A stretch of 64,000 nucleotides of DNA from Histoplasma ohiense. Lineage: Eukaryota; Ascomycota; Eurotiomycetes; Onygenales; Ajellomycetaceae. The DNA is taken from positions 2,733,001 to 2,797,000 of the forward strand of contig JAEVHH010000005.1 in NCBI GenBank assembly GCA_017607445.1, given 5' to 3'. A program made the position numbers and the translations under genes. The notes under the pieces were generated by a model. It worked only from the letters and a program-made list of their open reading frames with translations, did no database searches and was not told the origin of the DNA. This document shows, in pieces, positions 11,764 to 22,911 of the stretch; the first letter of the stretch is position 1; every line of letters starts with the position of its first letter.

Positions 11764-13995
11764 GGATCTCTCCCTTTCCCCTTTCCATCAAGACATTGAA
11801 CCGGTGAGAAGTAAGTAAGTACCAGTAAGCCGGATGGAATCATATCACCACCCCCCTCCAGATCCTCCCAATCAGCAACGACGCAATTTCAATCCTTCTT
11901 GGAGATGGATCGTTCCCCAAACGTATTTTTTTGGTATGTATTTGCATGTTGTCGTCCAGCCTCCATGTATTGGCGCTCAGTCTACGTAGAGCACGCACTG
12001 TTGCTGAGAGGAGCTTCTCTCATTGATCGAGACGGCGGACGGGGCGAGCCCAGCATTTTTAAAAGATAAGATTTGACACAGGTGTTCGAACCCTAGCCGC
12101 CAATCAGTGTAACTAGTATTAACATTAACAGGCATCCTGTCTCTCGAATGGAATGCAATTACATGAAAATAAGAAGTTAACTGGTTACTACCACTACTGC
12201 TACTGCTACTGCTCCTGTTACTACTTATACAAAAGCAGCTCTCTCGAACCTCTCCCTCCACAGATACATTCATAATTCAACTTTGGAGAAGCATTATTAT
12301 TATTATTATTATCATTATTATTACTATTTATATCTCTTTTGCTGCCAGAAGGAAAGCTTGAAGTTGATGTTGATTGTAAGCGATTAAGGAAGAAGAAGAA
12401 GAACACCCTGGAAATGGTCCCCCCCCCCCCTTCGCGTAAATCCCACCAACCCATGAAAGAACAGAGCTCAGATAAACAGTACACAGCACCTGAACCACCT
12501 TTGCAACATTGCAACATCATGGTGGATGGTGGAGTGTATGCTGGAGCCATTGGATATGTTACAAGGATGGCCAACAGGACAGCGGATAGAGTGAGCTTCA
12601 GGGACCTGCTGTGCACGAGTATGCTTCATGAAAAAGTAAATACTGTAGTAGCCACCATTTAGAAAGGGCGGGAGTTAGACCACTCGGAAATGTCATGGCT
12701 GGCATCTCTAACTAGCTCTGTCATTAGTTAATTCAACATATGGATGGGAAATATATAATAATACTTCAGTTTTCTAATATCAGGAAACAATAACGTTAAA
12801 CCTACCAAGACAACATCATCCCCGCTGCGCTGATAATTTTGGCAATAGATGATCGGAAATGTTTCTCCCTCTTTCTGCAATTCATATACCATCCCATTGC
12901 TTGCAATTTTCGACTGGCCAGGAGCAGAAGTTCCTTCCTTGTAAGTAAACGAGTCATGCGCTCCTGGCCTGGCGTTACACAGCATTATGTCGCGTGAAAG
13001 GGAATTATAGGAGCAATATCCGGCGCGATAGCAGGGGGATCGGCCTTTTTTTTTTTTTTGGTGGGCATGTGGGCATTTCCCCTCATTCCCAAGAAACTAA
13101 TTGTATATAATATAATGTTTCCGCCTGGCCGTCTTTTTATATCTATCGAAATCACCATCCAAACATTGCCGTGGGATTCATTCAGCCGCAGCCGCCATCC
13201 CATGTCCCATGTCCCATGTGGCTTTTTCACGGGTCTCGGGGGATGATGCCGTCTTCTAGAGAAACCGCCGGCCAGGCCTGGGACCGCCCGGGAGGGAGCA
13301 AGGAACGAGCAGGAACCCACGAGCGATCAGCTTGCTCTTGCCGACTAACGGGCTTTCACATCTGTGGCGCCATAGGAGTCCAGGATGAGGAGGAATTGCA
13401 TCCGACGCGCCTTCTCCGTCAGAAGCTTGTTCAACAGTAGCGGCAGCAATTCCTTGGGGGAGCGGCGGGTATGGTTAATATCGATACTTGGTGAGTAGGG
13501 TAGTAGTCTGTCCTTCCCGGGATAGATTCATGTTATGTCGACTGCTTCCACAACACAAGGGGATAGATATCCATTGCAATCGATGAAGCAATCATGTGCA
13601 TCTGCCTCACTAACAGCTCTCTCCAAGTCTGCAAACCCGGAATGGTGGTATTCACTCTTGGAAGCTTTACACGTTCAATCCTACGGAAGAAGGTTCGGGT
13701 GCCGTAATTGCTGTTAAACTGCTGCTTCAGTCTTTGAGACTTGTCGGCTAGTTAGAGCGGACAGAAATTTCACGATGACATGAGATACTGCATCATTGAC
13801 CACATACTTGATCACCACATGAAAATTGCGACATTGTACCTGTCAGATTAAACATGCTAAATCATCGTGTGCATATCTCAAAGTGGGTTGGTCCACTCTC
13901 GGGATTGATCCTTTCGTGTGGTGGAACAATGCTCCGTGAAAAGGCAAACGAGCTACCAATCAGGATCCACAACCAGTCAGAGTACAGGAAAGAAA

Positions 13996-13999
<4 letters not shown>

Positions 14000-14027
<28 letters not shown>
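14000..14027. repeat. Poly-A tract
   Basis: A homopolymer of about 27 A followed by CCCC. Confidence 0.85.
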
Positions 14028-14029
<2 letters not shown>

Positions 14030-14311
14030 CCGCTTGAACGCCATGCATTAATAATACGCAAAGATGGAGGTTCCTGGCCAACCCCATTTTTGTCCGGGAA
14101 ATACTTCGGCTACAGAGGCGTGGGCCCATAAGCGGCTTTGAGTGGGAGAGATGGCGATTCTCCACACCAGTTTCAAAACGGTTTTGCAAAGGAACGTTGA
14201 ATTTTGCACGGCTCCCTTCGGCAAGCAGGGAAAGGAAGCCGGGATGTTAGGGTTGGTTCTAGCGCCCTTTCCATTTCTCCTCTTTCCGAATCCCGAGGGC
14301 GAAAAAGAGCC

Positions 14312-14319
<8 letters not shown>

Positions 14320-14347
<28 letters not shown>
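14320..14347. repeat. (AG)n microsatellite
   Basis: About 27 bases of alternating A and G in the leader region of the MCT-like gene. Confidence 0.85.
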
Positions 14348-14350
<3 letters not shown>

Positions 14351-14566
14351 GCAGAATGCAGGACAATTGACAGTTCTCGACCATAGCTTATTCTTACGAA
14401 TGATTACGAGGGACTTAGTTTTAGCCCACAATGTCGTAACTAGATTCATTGGAGCGGACGAGGATATTGACAGCAAACGCACAAGGGAAAAGGGACAAGT
14501 TTACGTTTCAGGATAGAAAACGGTTGTGGGGAAACAGGCTGGGTGGTTTTGGTATTTCCCTTGTCC

Positions 14567-16267
14567 ATGAAAACAATTCCTGAAGCCCATCGTGCTGATG
14601 GGGGATTCAACGAGCATAATAATAGCGACCAATCGCATTCTCAGGATGGACAACAGGGGCCATCATCCGCTCACCTGGCGGGCTCAGCAACATCTGGCGA
14701 GCAACAGATATGCGACGTTGAGACGGACGAAAAATCGAGAGGAGAATGGAATAACGGCAAGGAGTTAATTCAGGCCGAAAATGTTCTCTCGGGCACAGGA
14801 GCCATCGATGACGACGACAACGACAACGACAACGACGACAACAACAACAATAATATCGTGGATATCGAAAAGCATCCAAACAGGATATCAGATCCATCCC
14901 ACCCCCCAGAGAACAGCAACACCCCAGAGCCCCAGCTGCCTGAACCGGACAGCTTGTCGAGAGATCTTGAAGGGAATATATACCCCGAAGGTGGCGTACA
15001 GGCGTATCTTGTCGTTTTTGGATCGTTCATGGCTCTCTTCGGCACCCTTGGCCTTGCCAATTCGTTAGGATCATTTCTAGCATGGATAAGTACGCATCAG
15101 CTTAAGGACTATAGCCAGCGTAGCATCAGCTGGATCTTCGGCATTTATGCCTTCCTCATGTTCTTTGGTGGTCTTCAAATCGGCCCAATCTTCGATGCCA
15201 AAGGTCCTAGATTCCTTGTGCTTGCGGGCGCCGTTATGGTCACGCTCAGTATCGCCCTTATCGGGCTCTGCGAGGAATATTGGCATTTCATGGTTGTCTG
15301 GGGGATTGTTGGTGGAATTTCTGTGTCTTTGGTCTTCACTCCGGCTGTCGCTAGCCCAGGCCATTTCTTCTATCGTTTGAGGGGCAGGGCAACGGGGATT
15401 GCCGCGACGGGGGGGAGCGTTGGCGGCATAGTATTCCCATTAATGCTGCAGGATCTGTTGCCCAAAGTGGGATTTGGATGGGCAACTCGTGCTATGGCTT
15501 TGGTTACGCTTGTCTCATTAACGATGGGATGCATATTGATCAAATCGAGATTGCCCAAGAAAAAGGCAACGAGGAAAAATATCCTTCCTGATTTCCGCAT
15601 CTTATGGGAGCCGCAATTTGCACTGACGACACTTGGGGTATTTTTTATAGAATGGGGTCTTTTCATTCCCATCACATACATCTCCGCATATGCTCTTGCG
15701 CATGGCATGTCGGAAAAGTTCTCCTACCAGGTGCTCGCGATCCTTAACGTAGGATCCTGTTTTGGGAGATGGATCCCAGGATTCACTGCAGATTATATGG
15801 GGAGATTTAATACTATGATCGTGACAGTGGCGATTTGCTTCTTATCCTGCGCATGCTTGTGGTTGCCCGCCGGCCATAGCGTTGCAATGTTAGTGGTATA
15901 CGCCTTGATTTTTGGATTCGGAAGTGGGAGCAATATCAGCTTAACACCTGTCTGCATCGGCCAATGCTGCAAGACTGAGAATTATGGGCGGTATTACGCA
16001 ACATCTTATACGGTTGTTAGTCTTGGGTATGTAAGTCTGGAGGTTTTTTGATGTCATGCAAATCCACGGGTCATTTTCGATGCTCACACAACTTCTCCTT
16101 GTAGCACCTTGACTGGCACTCCAATCGCAGGCTCGATTCTGACCAGCAATGGCGGAAATTACTGGGGCCTCATTACGTTTACCACCATCTGCTATTTCGC
16201 GGGATTAGTTTGTTTTATCGCCGCGAAAGCTGTTCGACATGGACGAAATCTATGGGTGATTTACTAA
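14567..16267 (+). CDS. Monocarboxylate-transporter-like MFS permease
   Basis: Membrane permease of the MCT branch of the major facilitator superfamily, a large fungal group of mostly unknown substrate. Exons 14567-16026 and 16105-16267 (donor GTATGT, acceptor TTGTAG) give 540 residues. The N-terminal 150 residues are hydrophilic, Asn/Asp-rich and probably cytosolic. The conserved MCT entry EGGVQAYLVVFGSF marks helix 1, followed by about twelve hydrophobic segments, including GPIFDAKGPR in loop 2-3 and RATGIAATGGSVGG in helix 5. A basic loop (about 320-335) separates the two halves. The C-terminus ends soon after helix 12. ATG 14567 is used as start; an in-frame GTG at 14543 was rejected. The acidic GAC/AAC repeat near 14808-14860 encodes a D/N run. 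Confidence 0.9.
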
Positions 16268-18440
16268 ATCGGAAGGTAGTGTGGCTGCAAGTGATCAGAA
16301 TTGCCAAGATATATTGAGCACGAACCGTGACCTCAAAAGTTAATGTGAACACACACACACACACATATCACACAATTCGTATGTGTCTAATAATAGTACA
16401 CTCACATGGAAAGTTGCGGTCACCCAAAGCAGGGGAAAACCGAATGGCGGGAGTCTGCTGGGATGACAGTCACATCATCATCCACAAACCAGGCCAGCAC
16501 TTGGCCGCTCTAAGTCTTGTTCACATGTGGCCGGTTGCCTGCGGCTAGCCTCACAGCAGACGTGGCAGTCAACGCAAGAATCACATCGTAACTTTGTTGG
16601 CGAGGATTTAAAAAAAAGAGAAGGCCGGGCGGGGTATATCCTTTGAGCGAGGGACTGAGACATGTTTAGTTCTAGCCCATTCATTGTATGCAACTAGATA
16701 GCTTCCAGAGGTTCGCAGATATCCGCGCTTGACAAGTCACCAGCCCTAAAAACAAGACTTAGATAGCTTGAATGGCGCGGGGGTGTGAAGCAACCTTTTT
16801 TTATTTTTTATTTTTTTTATTTTTTGTCGTGGAAAATGTCTAAAATGCTTCTCCTCGCCCCCGTGGCTGGCAGGTGAGAACGTTGAAAAATATGTCTCAG
16901 TATACCAAGATTGGTCAGGTCCAGTACAGTCCATTTCTCAGGTGAAAATTATGATTGAGTCACCCAGTGCACCACGAGGTTAAGGTGTGAAAATTTATTT
17001 TTCAAGAAGATGATGAATGGGTGGGGTGGCATGGCAAGTTTTTAAGTCCCGCTATAATTGTATAACAGTGATGATTAAATTTTCAACGAACCTTGGAAAA
17101 CCAATCGAGCTAATATCATCGGAAAGTTTCATCCCAGTAAAAAAAAAAAAAAAAGAAAGAAAAAAGAAAAAAAAAGTGGGAAAAAAAGGTGGACGTACAG
17201 GTTCGGTGGGGGAATAACCGACAAAAAATGGCGGATATATCAAAAATTCGTTCACGCAACAATTTTCTCGGATAAGACCAAGGTAGCCGATGGGGATTGG
17301 AAAAGAGACCAGACCTTGAAACCTGTCAATAGCACCAGCTGGTATCCAGGCCAGACTGTTTGTTCCCTCTCAAAACAAGAGTCCCGAGCAAAGGACCCAG
17401 TATCCTCGTATACAAACCTTGGATGTTTCCTCTACTAGCGCCGTAGTTCAAAATCAAAAGATATGGGGACAGTCGTTTGGGTTTCGTTTGCTGGAGAAGT
17501 GATGATGTTGAGAGGGCACCAGTATCACTGTCGGGTTGATTGGTCACTGGGGTAACAGTTCTATCCTCGGCTTTCACAATGTAATGATAGCCGTTGGCAC
17601 AACATTCGCTGGACCCTTGGCCCTTGACCCTTGTTCCTTAGTCTTTGACAGAAGAAATCGTCGAGAAGATCGGGTCGTTATGGTTTGTCAGTCTCCACAG
17701 CCTCTTTAGGGCGGAAGCGCGATTGAAGCCATGAGTGGCTATGACGCAACTTGTGGCGTTTTCCTATCCTGAAACCGGGCCAATGGTGACGACGGGTATC
17801 TGATCTGGACATCGCCAAGTGCATCTCTAGGGCGAAATGCATCGAGCAACGAGATGGCGCCGTGTCAGTGACATCAGATGCAAGCCCTAACAGGGTGGGC
17901 TTATACCCGAGAACGGTTAGGCGCGATGTGTTTATTACATGTCTATTTTTAACCGATACGACTAGTAATTCCGCCCGGCGTCGTTTGTATGCGGCTCAGC
18001 TGGCCATTACGCCGTATTGACGGCATTCTTGACCCGCTTTTAGTCATCCAATGTCTAAGTTGTGAGACTTTTTTTTTGATATCAACAACCTCCACCTCAA
18101 TACGAATTGCGCTCTTGGGACACGATCAGCCAGACAACTTTGGTCATGGAACCATCCATGATTCTTGCATCCACTCGGTGGGCTGGGCAACAGCCATGCG
18201 CCAATTGCAGGTCCGCTTTGTGGCCGCATCAGCTAGCAGCCCCGTCATCATTGGGCGTGCTGAAGTTTCTCTCTACTAGCCTGGAGAAGAAACATCCTTC
18301 AATACCCAGGCCCCGTTCCCTTGATGGGGCTCTCTAAGACCCGGATCAGCCGGGAATGCGAGCGCAGTTCCCTGTCGCTTTAGCGTCTTGGACGCTTTTG
18401 AGAGCCATAGGGCCAGGATCTTGGGCACGATGTTTCAACG
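16268..18440. other. Intergenic spacer, no supported gene
   Basis: No convincing frame or RNA gene is seen. Holds a CA repeat (about 16350-16366), a poly-A/purine tract near 17140-17190, and short overlapping frames without recognisable motifs. Confidence 0.5.
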
Positions 18441-18450
18441 GGTATAAATA
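18441..18450 (+). promoter_or_regulatory. TATA box of the repeat-protein gene
   Basis: A good TATA element (GGTATAAATA) lies about 250 bases before the ATG at 18694 and is followed by a CT-rich leader. A strong TATA box suits a regulated or highly expressed surface-protein gene; that expression is inferred. Confidence 0.6.
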
Positions 18451-18693
18451 TTCAAAAGGGAGCGGTGTTCCCCTTTCTTCAAGTTTCCAGTCAACGCCCT
18501 CGTTGCCTACACTCGTTTGAAGAACTGTATCTTCTCAAGAGAAGATATTTTATTTGTTCCCCTGAACAAATCCACTCGCTTTCAGTGAATAGCTGTCTGC
18601 CTGTCGCTATACTGCCTTCGGGCCCTTCTCGGTTCTAATTTTATTTGATTCTCCTCACCATATTTCTGTGCCAGGAGTGCTCAGGTTATCGTC

Positions 18694-20721
18694 ATGAAGG
18701 TGTCCGCAGCGCTTTTCGTGGCGGCCCTCGCCGAATCTGCGTTCGCGCTTCCGGGGAGGTATCCTCCTCCCCCTTCCTACCCGGTGTCGGAACCGCCAGC
18801 GCCGACGGACTATCCAATTCCGCCATCGGTCACGGACTCTTATCCGGTTCCTCCTCCCTCTTACTCGGAACCGCCCGCTGTGACCGACTCTTACCCAGTC
18901 CCGTCTCCCAGTGTTACGGATTCTTATCCAGTTTCCCCGCCCTCATACTCTGTCCCGCCGTCGTACTCAGTATCTCCTTCAGTTCCGCCCTCTTACTCGG
19001 TGCCACCGTCTGTGACTGATTCATATTCAGTCCCACCATCGTATTCAGTACCTCCTTCTGTGACGGACTCGTACCCAGTTTCTCCTTCTGTGACTGATTC
19101 ATACTCTGTCCCGCCGTCGTACTCAGTACCTCCTTCAGTAACGGACTCGTACCCAGTTTCTCCTTCTGTGACTGATTCATACTCTGTCCCGCCGTCGTAC
19201 TCAGTACCTCCTTCAGTAACGGACTCGTACCCGGTTTCTCCTTCTGTGACTGATTCATACTCTGTCCCGCCGTCGTACTCAGTACCTCCTTCAGTAACGG
19301 ACTCGTACCCGGTTTCTCCTTCTGTGACTGATTCATACTCTGTCCCGCCGTCGTACTCAGTACCTCCTTCAGTAACGGACTCGTACCCGGTTTCTCCTTC
19401 TGTGACTGATTCATACTCAGTCCCACCTGTCGTTACCGATACATTCCCTCCTCCCAGCTTTACAGAGTCTTACCCAATTACCACTACTACTGTCACTGAT
19501 ACAATAACCAAAACAACATTAGTCCCCTGCACCACAACAGTAACTTCCAGGGGTGGTCATACTTATTACAGTACCTGGGTAACTACATCTACTTGGACCA
19601 CAACGACATGCTACCCTATCACTAAAACGCTCGTACCACCTCCACCTGTGACTACTGTTCCTCCCCCACCGCCTCCTCCTGAGTGCCCTGGATACAAATA
19701 TTGCATTCCAGGCTGCCCAATCATTGCAACTGTTACCGTCACTGTTACTGAGTGTGGCGGCCCTGCCTGCGGTGGCTTGCCAACGGAATATCCCCCACCG
19801 AAAACAACTGCTCCTCCTCCTTCCTACCCCCACCAGCCACCTCCCACATACCCTCAACAACCTCCTCCATCCTACTCCCAGCAACCTCCACCATCCTACT
19901 CCCAGCAACCCCCACCATCCTACTCCCAGCAACCTCCACCATCCTACTCCCAGCAACCCCCACCATCCTACTCCCAGCAACCCCCTCCATCCTATTCCCA
20001 GCAACCCCCTCCATCCTACTCTAATAAGCCAACCCCCTCATACTCACAACAGCCGCCTTCCTCCTACTCCCAGGAGCCAACCCCCTCATACTCGCAACAG
20101 CCTCCTTCCTCCTATTCCCAGGAGCCAACCCCCTCATACTCACAACAGCCGCCTTCCTCCTACTCCCAGGAGCCAACCCCCTCATACTCGCAACAGCCGC
20201 CTTCCTCCTACTCCCAGGAGCCAACCCCCTCATACTCGCAACAGCCGCCTTCCTCCTACTCCCAGGAGCCAACCCCCTCTTATTCGCAACAGCCACCATC
20301 CTCCTACTCCCAGGAGCCAACCCCCTCTTACTCGCAACAGCCGCCTTCCTCCTACTCCCAGGAGCCAACCCCCTCATACTCGCAACAGCCGCCTTCCTCC
20401 TACTCCCAGGAGCCAACCCCATCATACTCGCAACAGCCGCCTTCCTCCTACTCCCAGGAGCCAACTCCCTCATACTCACAACAGCCGCCTTCCTCCTACT
20501 CCCAGGAGCCAACCCCCTCATACTCGCAACAGCCGCCTTCCTCCTACTCCCAGGAGCCAACTCCATCCTACCCTCAGCAAACCCCCTCCTACCCTCAGGA
20601 GCCTACTCCATCCTACCCTCAGCAAACCCCCTCCTACTCTCAGGAGCCTGCTCCATCCTACCCTCAGCAACCCCCTCCAGTTACCTCATATGTTCCATTG
20701 CGGAGGTTCGTCTTTTTCTAA
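18694..20721 (+). CDS. Secreted Pro/Ser/Tyr-rich tandem-repeat surface protein
   Basis: A probable cell-wall or secreted protein of 675 residues with no enzymatic domain. The N-terminus has a signal peptide (hydrophobic core AALFVAALAESAFA). Residues about 75-245 are built of a 26-residue repeat around SVTDSYPVSPSVTDSYSVPP, about five copies and nearly identical in DNA. A central Thr/Cys-rich part (about 255-365) contains TVTVTE-type runs and eight cysteines, including CPGYKYCIPGC. Residues about 375-445 carry QQPPPSYS repeats and 450-625 about eleven copies of QQPPSSYSQEPTPSYS. No GPI signal is visible in this frame; the end (VPLRRFVFF) is abrupt and a neighbouring frame stays open past it, so a late indel is possible. 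Repeat number is likely variable between strains. Confidence 0.8.
   Translation: MKVSAALFVAALAESAFALPGRYPPPPSYPVSEPPAPTDYPIPPSVTDSYPVPPPSYSEPPAVTDSYPVPSPSVTDSYPVSPPSYSVPPSYSVSPSVPPSYSVPPSVTDSYSVPPSYSVPPSVTDSYPVSPSVTDSYSVPPSYSVPPSVTDSYPVSPSVTDSYSVPPSYSVPPSVTDSYPVSPSVTDSYSVPPSYSVPPSVTDSYPVSPSVTDSYSVPPSYSVPPSVTDSYPVSPSVTDSYSVPPVVTDTFPPPSFTESYPITTTTVTDTITKTTLVPCTTTVTSRGGHTYYSTWVTTSTWTTTTCYPITKTLVPPPPVTTVPPPPPPPECPGYKYCIPGCPIIATVTVTVTECGGPACGGLPTEYPPPKTTAPPPSYPHQPPPTYPQQPPPSYSQQPPPSYSQQPPPSYSQQPPPSYSQQPPPSYSQQPPPSYSQQPPPSYSNKPTPSYSQQPPSSYSQEPTPSYSQQPPSSYSQEPTPSYSQQPPSSYSQEPTPSYSQQPPSSYSQEPTPSYSQQPPSSYSQEPTPSYSQQPPSSYSQEPTPSYSQQPPSSYSQEPTPSYSQQPPSSYSQEPTPSYSQQPPSSYSQEPTPSYSQQPPSSYSQEPTPSYSQQPPSSYSQEPTPSYPQQTPSYPQEPTPSYPQQTPSYSQEPAPSYPQQPPPVTSYVPLRRFVFF
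19015..19425 (+). repeat. 78-bp coding tandem repeat, about five copies
   Basis: A unit of 78 bases (26 codons) recurs with phases at about 19092, 19170, 19248, 19326 and 19404, differing at only a few silent positions. This indicates recent amplification. Confidence 0.85.
20035..20565 (+). repeat. 48-bp coding tandem repeat, about eleven copies
   Basis: A unit of 48 bases (16 codons, QQPPSSYSQEPTPSYS) is repeated about eleven times with very high identity. It is preceded by about eight copies of a related 24-base unit (19860-20030). Confidence 0.85.
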
Positions 20722-21470
20722 GCGAGACATGAACAACTTTTGCAAGAGCGGAAAGCAGAGGAGCCCATTGACTATGATTCAAATACCTCCAACCCGCGTC
20801 TAGTATTATCATGATTTTACAGTTCATTTCATCCATCTATCTCATGATCAATCATATCCCCTCAATTCCATAACCTCCAACGGACATCCGTTGCTCTCCC
20901 ATTTTACTTTGCCCTCTTCCGCCCTCTTTACTCAGTGCGTTTTTCAAATTATTCCCGTATACGTATAGCATTAGCGGCACTTCGACTACTGTCCTTCCTT
21001 TTATGACCCCTCATGACTTTAATAATTATTTTTTTATATTTTATGTTTTTTTCTTTTCCTTTCTTTAATTTTTCTTCGCTTTGAGGGGCTTCTACCATGA
21101 TCGAGCCGTTGATGTACATGATTTTACGCACCAACACTCCTTACATATGAAATTATAAAAATTGGCATTTAGATTTATTAGGATGAACTCAGCCATGAAT
21201 CCACATGGTTATGAATGACTATATTATTACTATATTATTAATAAATATATGTGCATCTAAATATGAAAATGGAATACCAACCGAAACCCTAACTGAAAAC
21301 CGCGCACCGTAAAAGCGAACTACGGATATACTGTAAATAGAAGCCCATCGGACATACAAACATGCAACTTTCCATGACTACTTGACAGAAATGGCTATTA
21401 CCAAATTATCATCAAATAAGATAGTTTCAAGAGACGCATTAAAACCCATCCCCCTTCCACGCCTCCAAGC
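20722..21470. other. Convergent 3' spacer
   Basis: AT-rich DNA between the repeat-protein gene and the minus-strand DUF7730 gene. No gene is seen. One other frame of the upstream gene stays open to about 20803. Confidence 0.5.
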
Positions 21471-22364
21471 TCAAAAGCGAACAACATCCTCATCTCTCCT
21501 CGTACAAACCGTCTCCCTCAAAAACATAACCAACGCCGCCGTATCCTCAGCCTCGGCATCGGCGTCATTCCGTATCTCAAGCGAAAACTTGCTCAGTCCC
21601 CTCAGCCGCCGGAGCGGGCCATGCCACTCCGCCTGCAACGACCGAACCTGGCCCTGAGGCAGCGACACCAACACAAGCATCAGATCCCTGAGGCCATGCA
21701 TTTGCGTCGCCAGGATGTCGTAGAATTCGTCGTAGACTTTCCTCTCCTCGTCCCTGCAGCTACTACCCGTGGGGGGCCGCAGCATCGACGCGGCCGGCGC
21801 GTTTGGTTGGGCAACCCCCCTCCTCCTACCCCTACCCCTGCTGCTGCTGCTGTTGATCCCGGATGCGAGCGCGGGGGAACTTGAATTCTGCGCCTGCTGG
21901 AGATGCACGGGCGCGCGGAGGGATCTGACGTGCGCCAGATTCTCGGGCCCGATGAGCTTGGCGAACACATTCCATGTCTCCTGCAGCGAGACTCGGAAGA
22001 CAGGCGCGGAGTAGAAGAGGGGCGCAGCCTCCTTGTGGATCTGGCGACATGTCAGGAGGAGGCTGGAGATGTGCGGCCTTTCCACCGAGAATGGGGCGTA
22101 GATATAGTAGTAATCACTCTCGCGCTCGTGGGGCGCCGGTCCGCTCCGCAGGGGTATTCGGAGATGACTGATCCGGCCCTTGTTATGCAAGAGGTGGATT
22201 GTGTCGTGGGCGAAAACGAGTTTGTAGATCAAGACGCGGATTTCAGGCGGGAGTCGGGTGAGAAAAGGCGATTCCTGTTTCGCCTGGGGTGAAGGGGTGG
22301 CCGTCGGTGTGCGTCCTGGAGTCTTGGACCAAAAATTACGGAACCTGAAGTTCAACTTCAACAT
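21471..22364 (-). CDS. DUF7730-domain protein of unknown function
   Basis: Single-exon frame of 297 residues starting at ATG 22364. It has the pattern of fungal DUF7730 proteins: an F-box-like opening LPPEIRVLIYKLVF (about residues 38-51) and the LLLTCRQIHKEAAPLFY motif (about 102-118) of this large fungus-specific family. Their role is unknown; an F-box-like adaptor role is sometimes suggested but not shown. A Gly/Ser/Arg low-complexity linker lies around 165-195, and the C-terminal part resembles an alpha-helical repeat region. The coding DNA is clearly GC-richer than the flanks. Confidence 0.75.
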   Translation of the reverse strand: MLKLNFRFRNFWSKTPGRTPTATPSPQAKQESPFLTRLPPEIRVLIYKLVFAHDTIHLLHNKGRISHLRIPLRSGPAPHERESDYYYIYAPFSVERPHISSLLLTCRQIHKEAAPLFYSAPVFRVSLQETWNVFAKLIGPENLAHVRSLRAPVHLQQAQNSSSPALASGINSSSSRGRGRRRGVAQPNAPAASMLRPPTGSSCRDEERKVYDEFYDILATQMHGLRDLMLVLVSLPQGQVRSLQAEWHGPLRRLRGLSKFSLEIRNDADAEAEDTAALVMFLRETVCTRRDEDVVRF

Positions 22365-22619
22365 TTCTGCGGAGGCGAGTCCTAAGCCTTTGTATAAATG
22401 CTATTATTTTGGAAAAGGAGGTCGTAAAATACTATGGGTTTGTCTAAGATATCAAGCTCCTTGAAGGTTATGTAGAAGTATTAAATAGTAACTCCTGGCA
22501 GCGGCGGCGGGCCACGGCGGCGGAGGGCGGCCAAGATCAAATAAAATAAACATGAAGAATAGAAATAAATTCCGGGGCCTAACGTGATGCGAAGCATTGA
22601 ATATCCTGATTCCCGATGG

Positions 22620-22911
22620 CTAAGAATAGAGATTCAGGAGAGCCGTTTCCATGCAGCCATCGACATCATCATCAGCCTTGAAGTCAATGTCCCAGGCCAC
22701 CGGATAAATGAGGCTGATCAAGGCCCAGCATCGGGGCCAAGGTTGGAAGCTCGTTGCAGATGAGCTGTTCGACAAGCGGCACCGAGCTCGAAGTCTGAGC
22801 TGCCAGAAATGCGTTGGTGTTGTCTCTGGTGAAGTTTCTTGACGAGGCTGGCTTGTGCAACCAATAGATACGGAGCCTCCAGGCAGACGAGTAACTTGAG
22901 ATCTGCTGTTC
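22620..22911 (-). pseudogene. Coding relic of unknown family, probable one-base frameshift
   Basis: An acceptor-like TTTTCAG precedes a minus-strand open frame beginning near 22911. The first frame reads protein-like (includes FTRDNTNAFLAAQ and VEQLICNELPTLAPMLG) and then runs into a stop. The next frame continues protein-like (LISLIYPVAWDIDFKADDD) to TAG at 22620. Removing one C near 22730 would join them. No start codon or upstream exon is evident. The second frame is also open throughout, so a single intact exon in that frame is an alternative. No family is recognised. Confidence 0.3.

Larger units (their letters stand above)
9734..14566. other. Long spacer between two transporter genes, no supported gene
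   Basis: Nearly 5 kb without a supported gene. It contains several microsatellites (listed separately), a locally GC-rich patch (about 10260-10800) that creates overlapping open frames on both strands without recognisable protein, pyrimidine/purine tracts, and an isolated 85-codon frame on the minus strand (12985-12731). The last 400 bases are probably the leader of the gene starting at 14567. Confidence 0.5.

Noticed and set aside
12060..12115. A GTTCGAACC stretch resembling a tRNA T-arm
   Set aside because: No acceptor stem, anticodon arm or D-arm could be placed around it.
12339..12662. Frames in both directions, one with a hydrophobic segment and a CC doublet resembling a hydrophobin start
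   Set aside because: The cysteine pattern is incomplete and the frame runs into homopolymer DNA.
12728..12985. 85-codon minus-strand frame with ATG and a GTAGGT donor-like site
   Set aside because: Reads moderately protein-like but no second exon in phase, no homologue recognised, and the neighbourhood is low complexity.
19724..20803. Long second and third frames over the repeat protein (plus and minus strand)
   Set aside because: They are shadows created by the 24- and 48-bp tandem repeats, which are stop-free in several frames. The signal peptide and cysteine core are only in the called frame.
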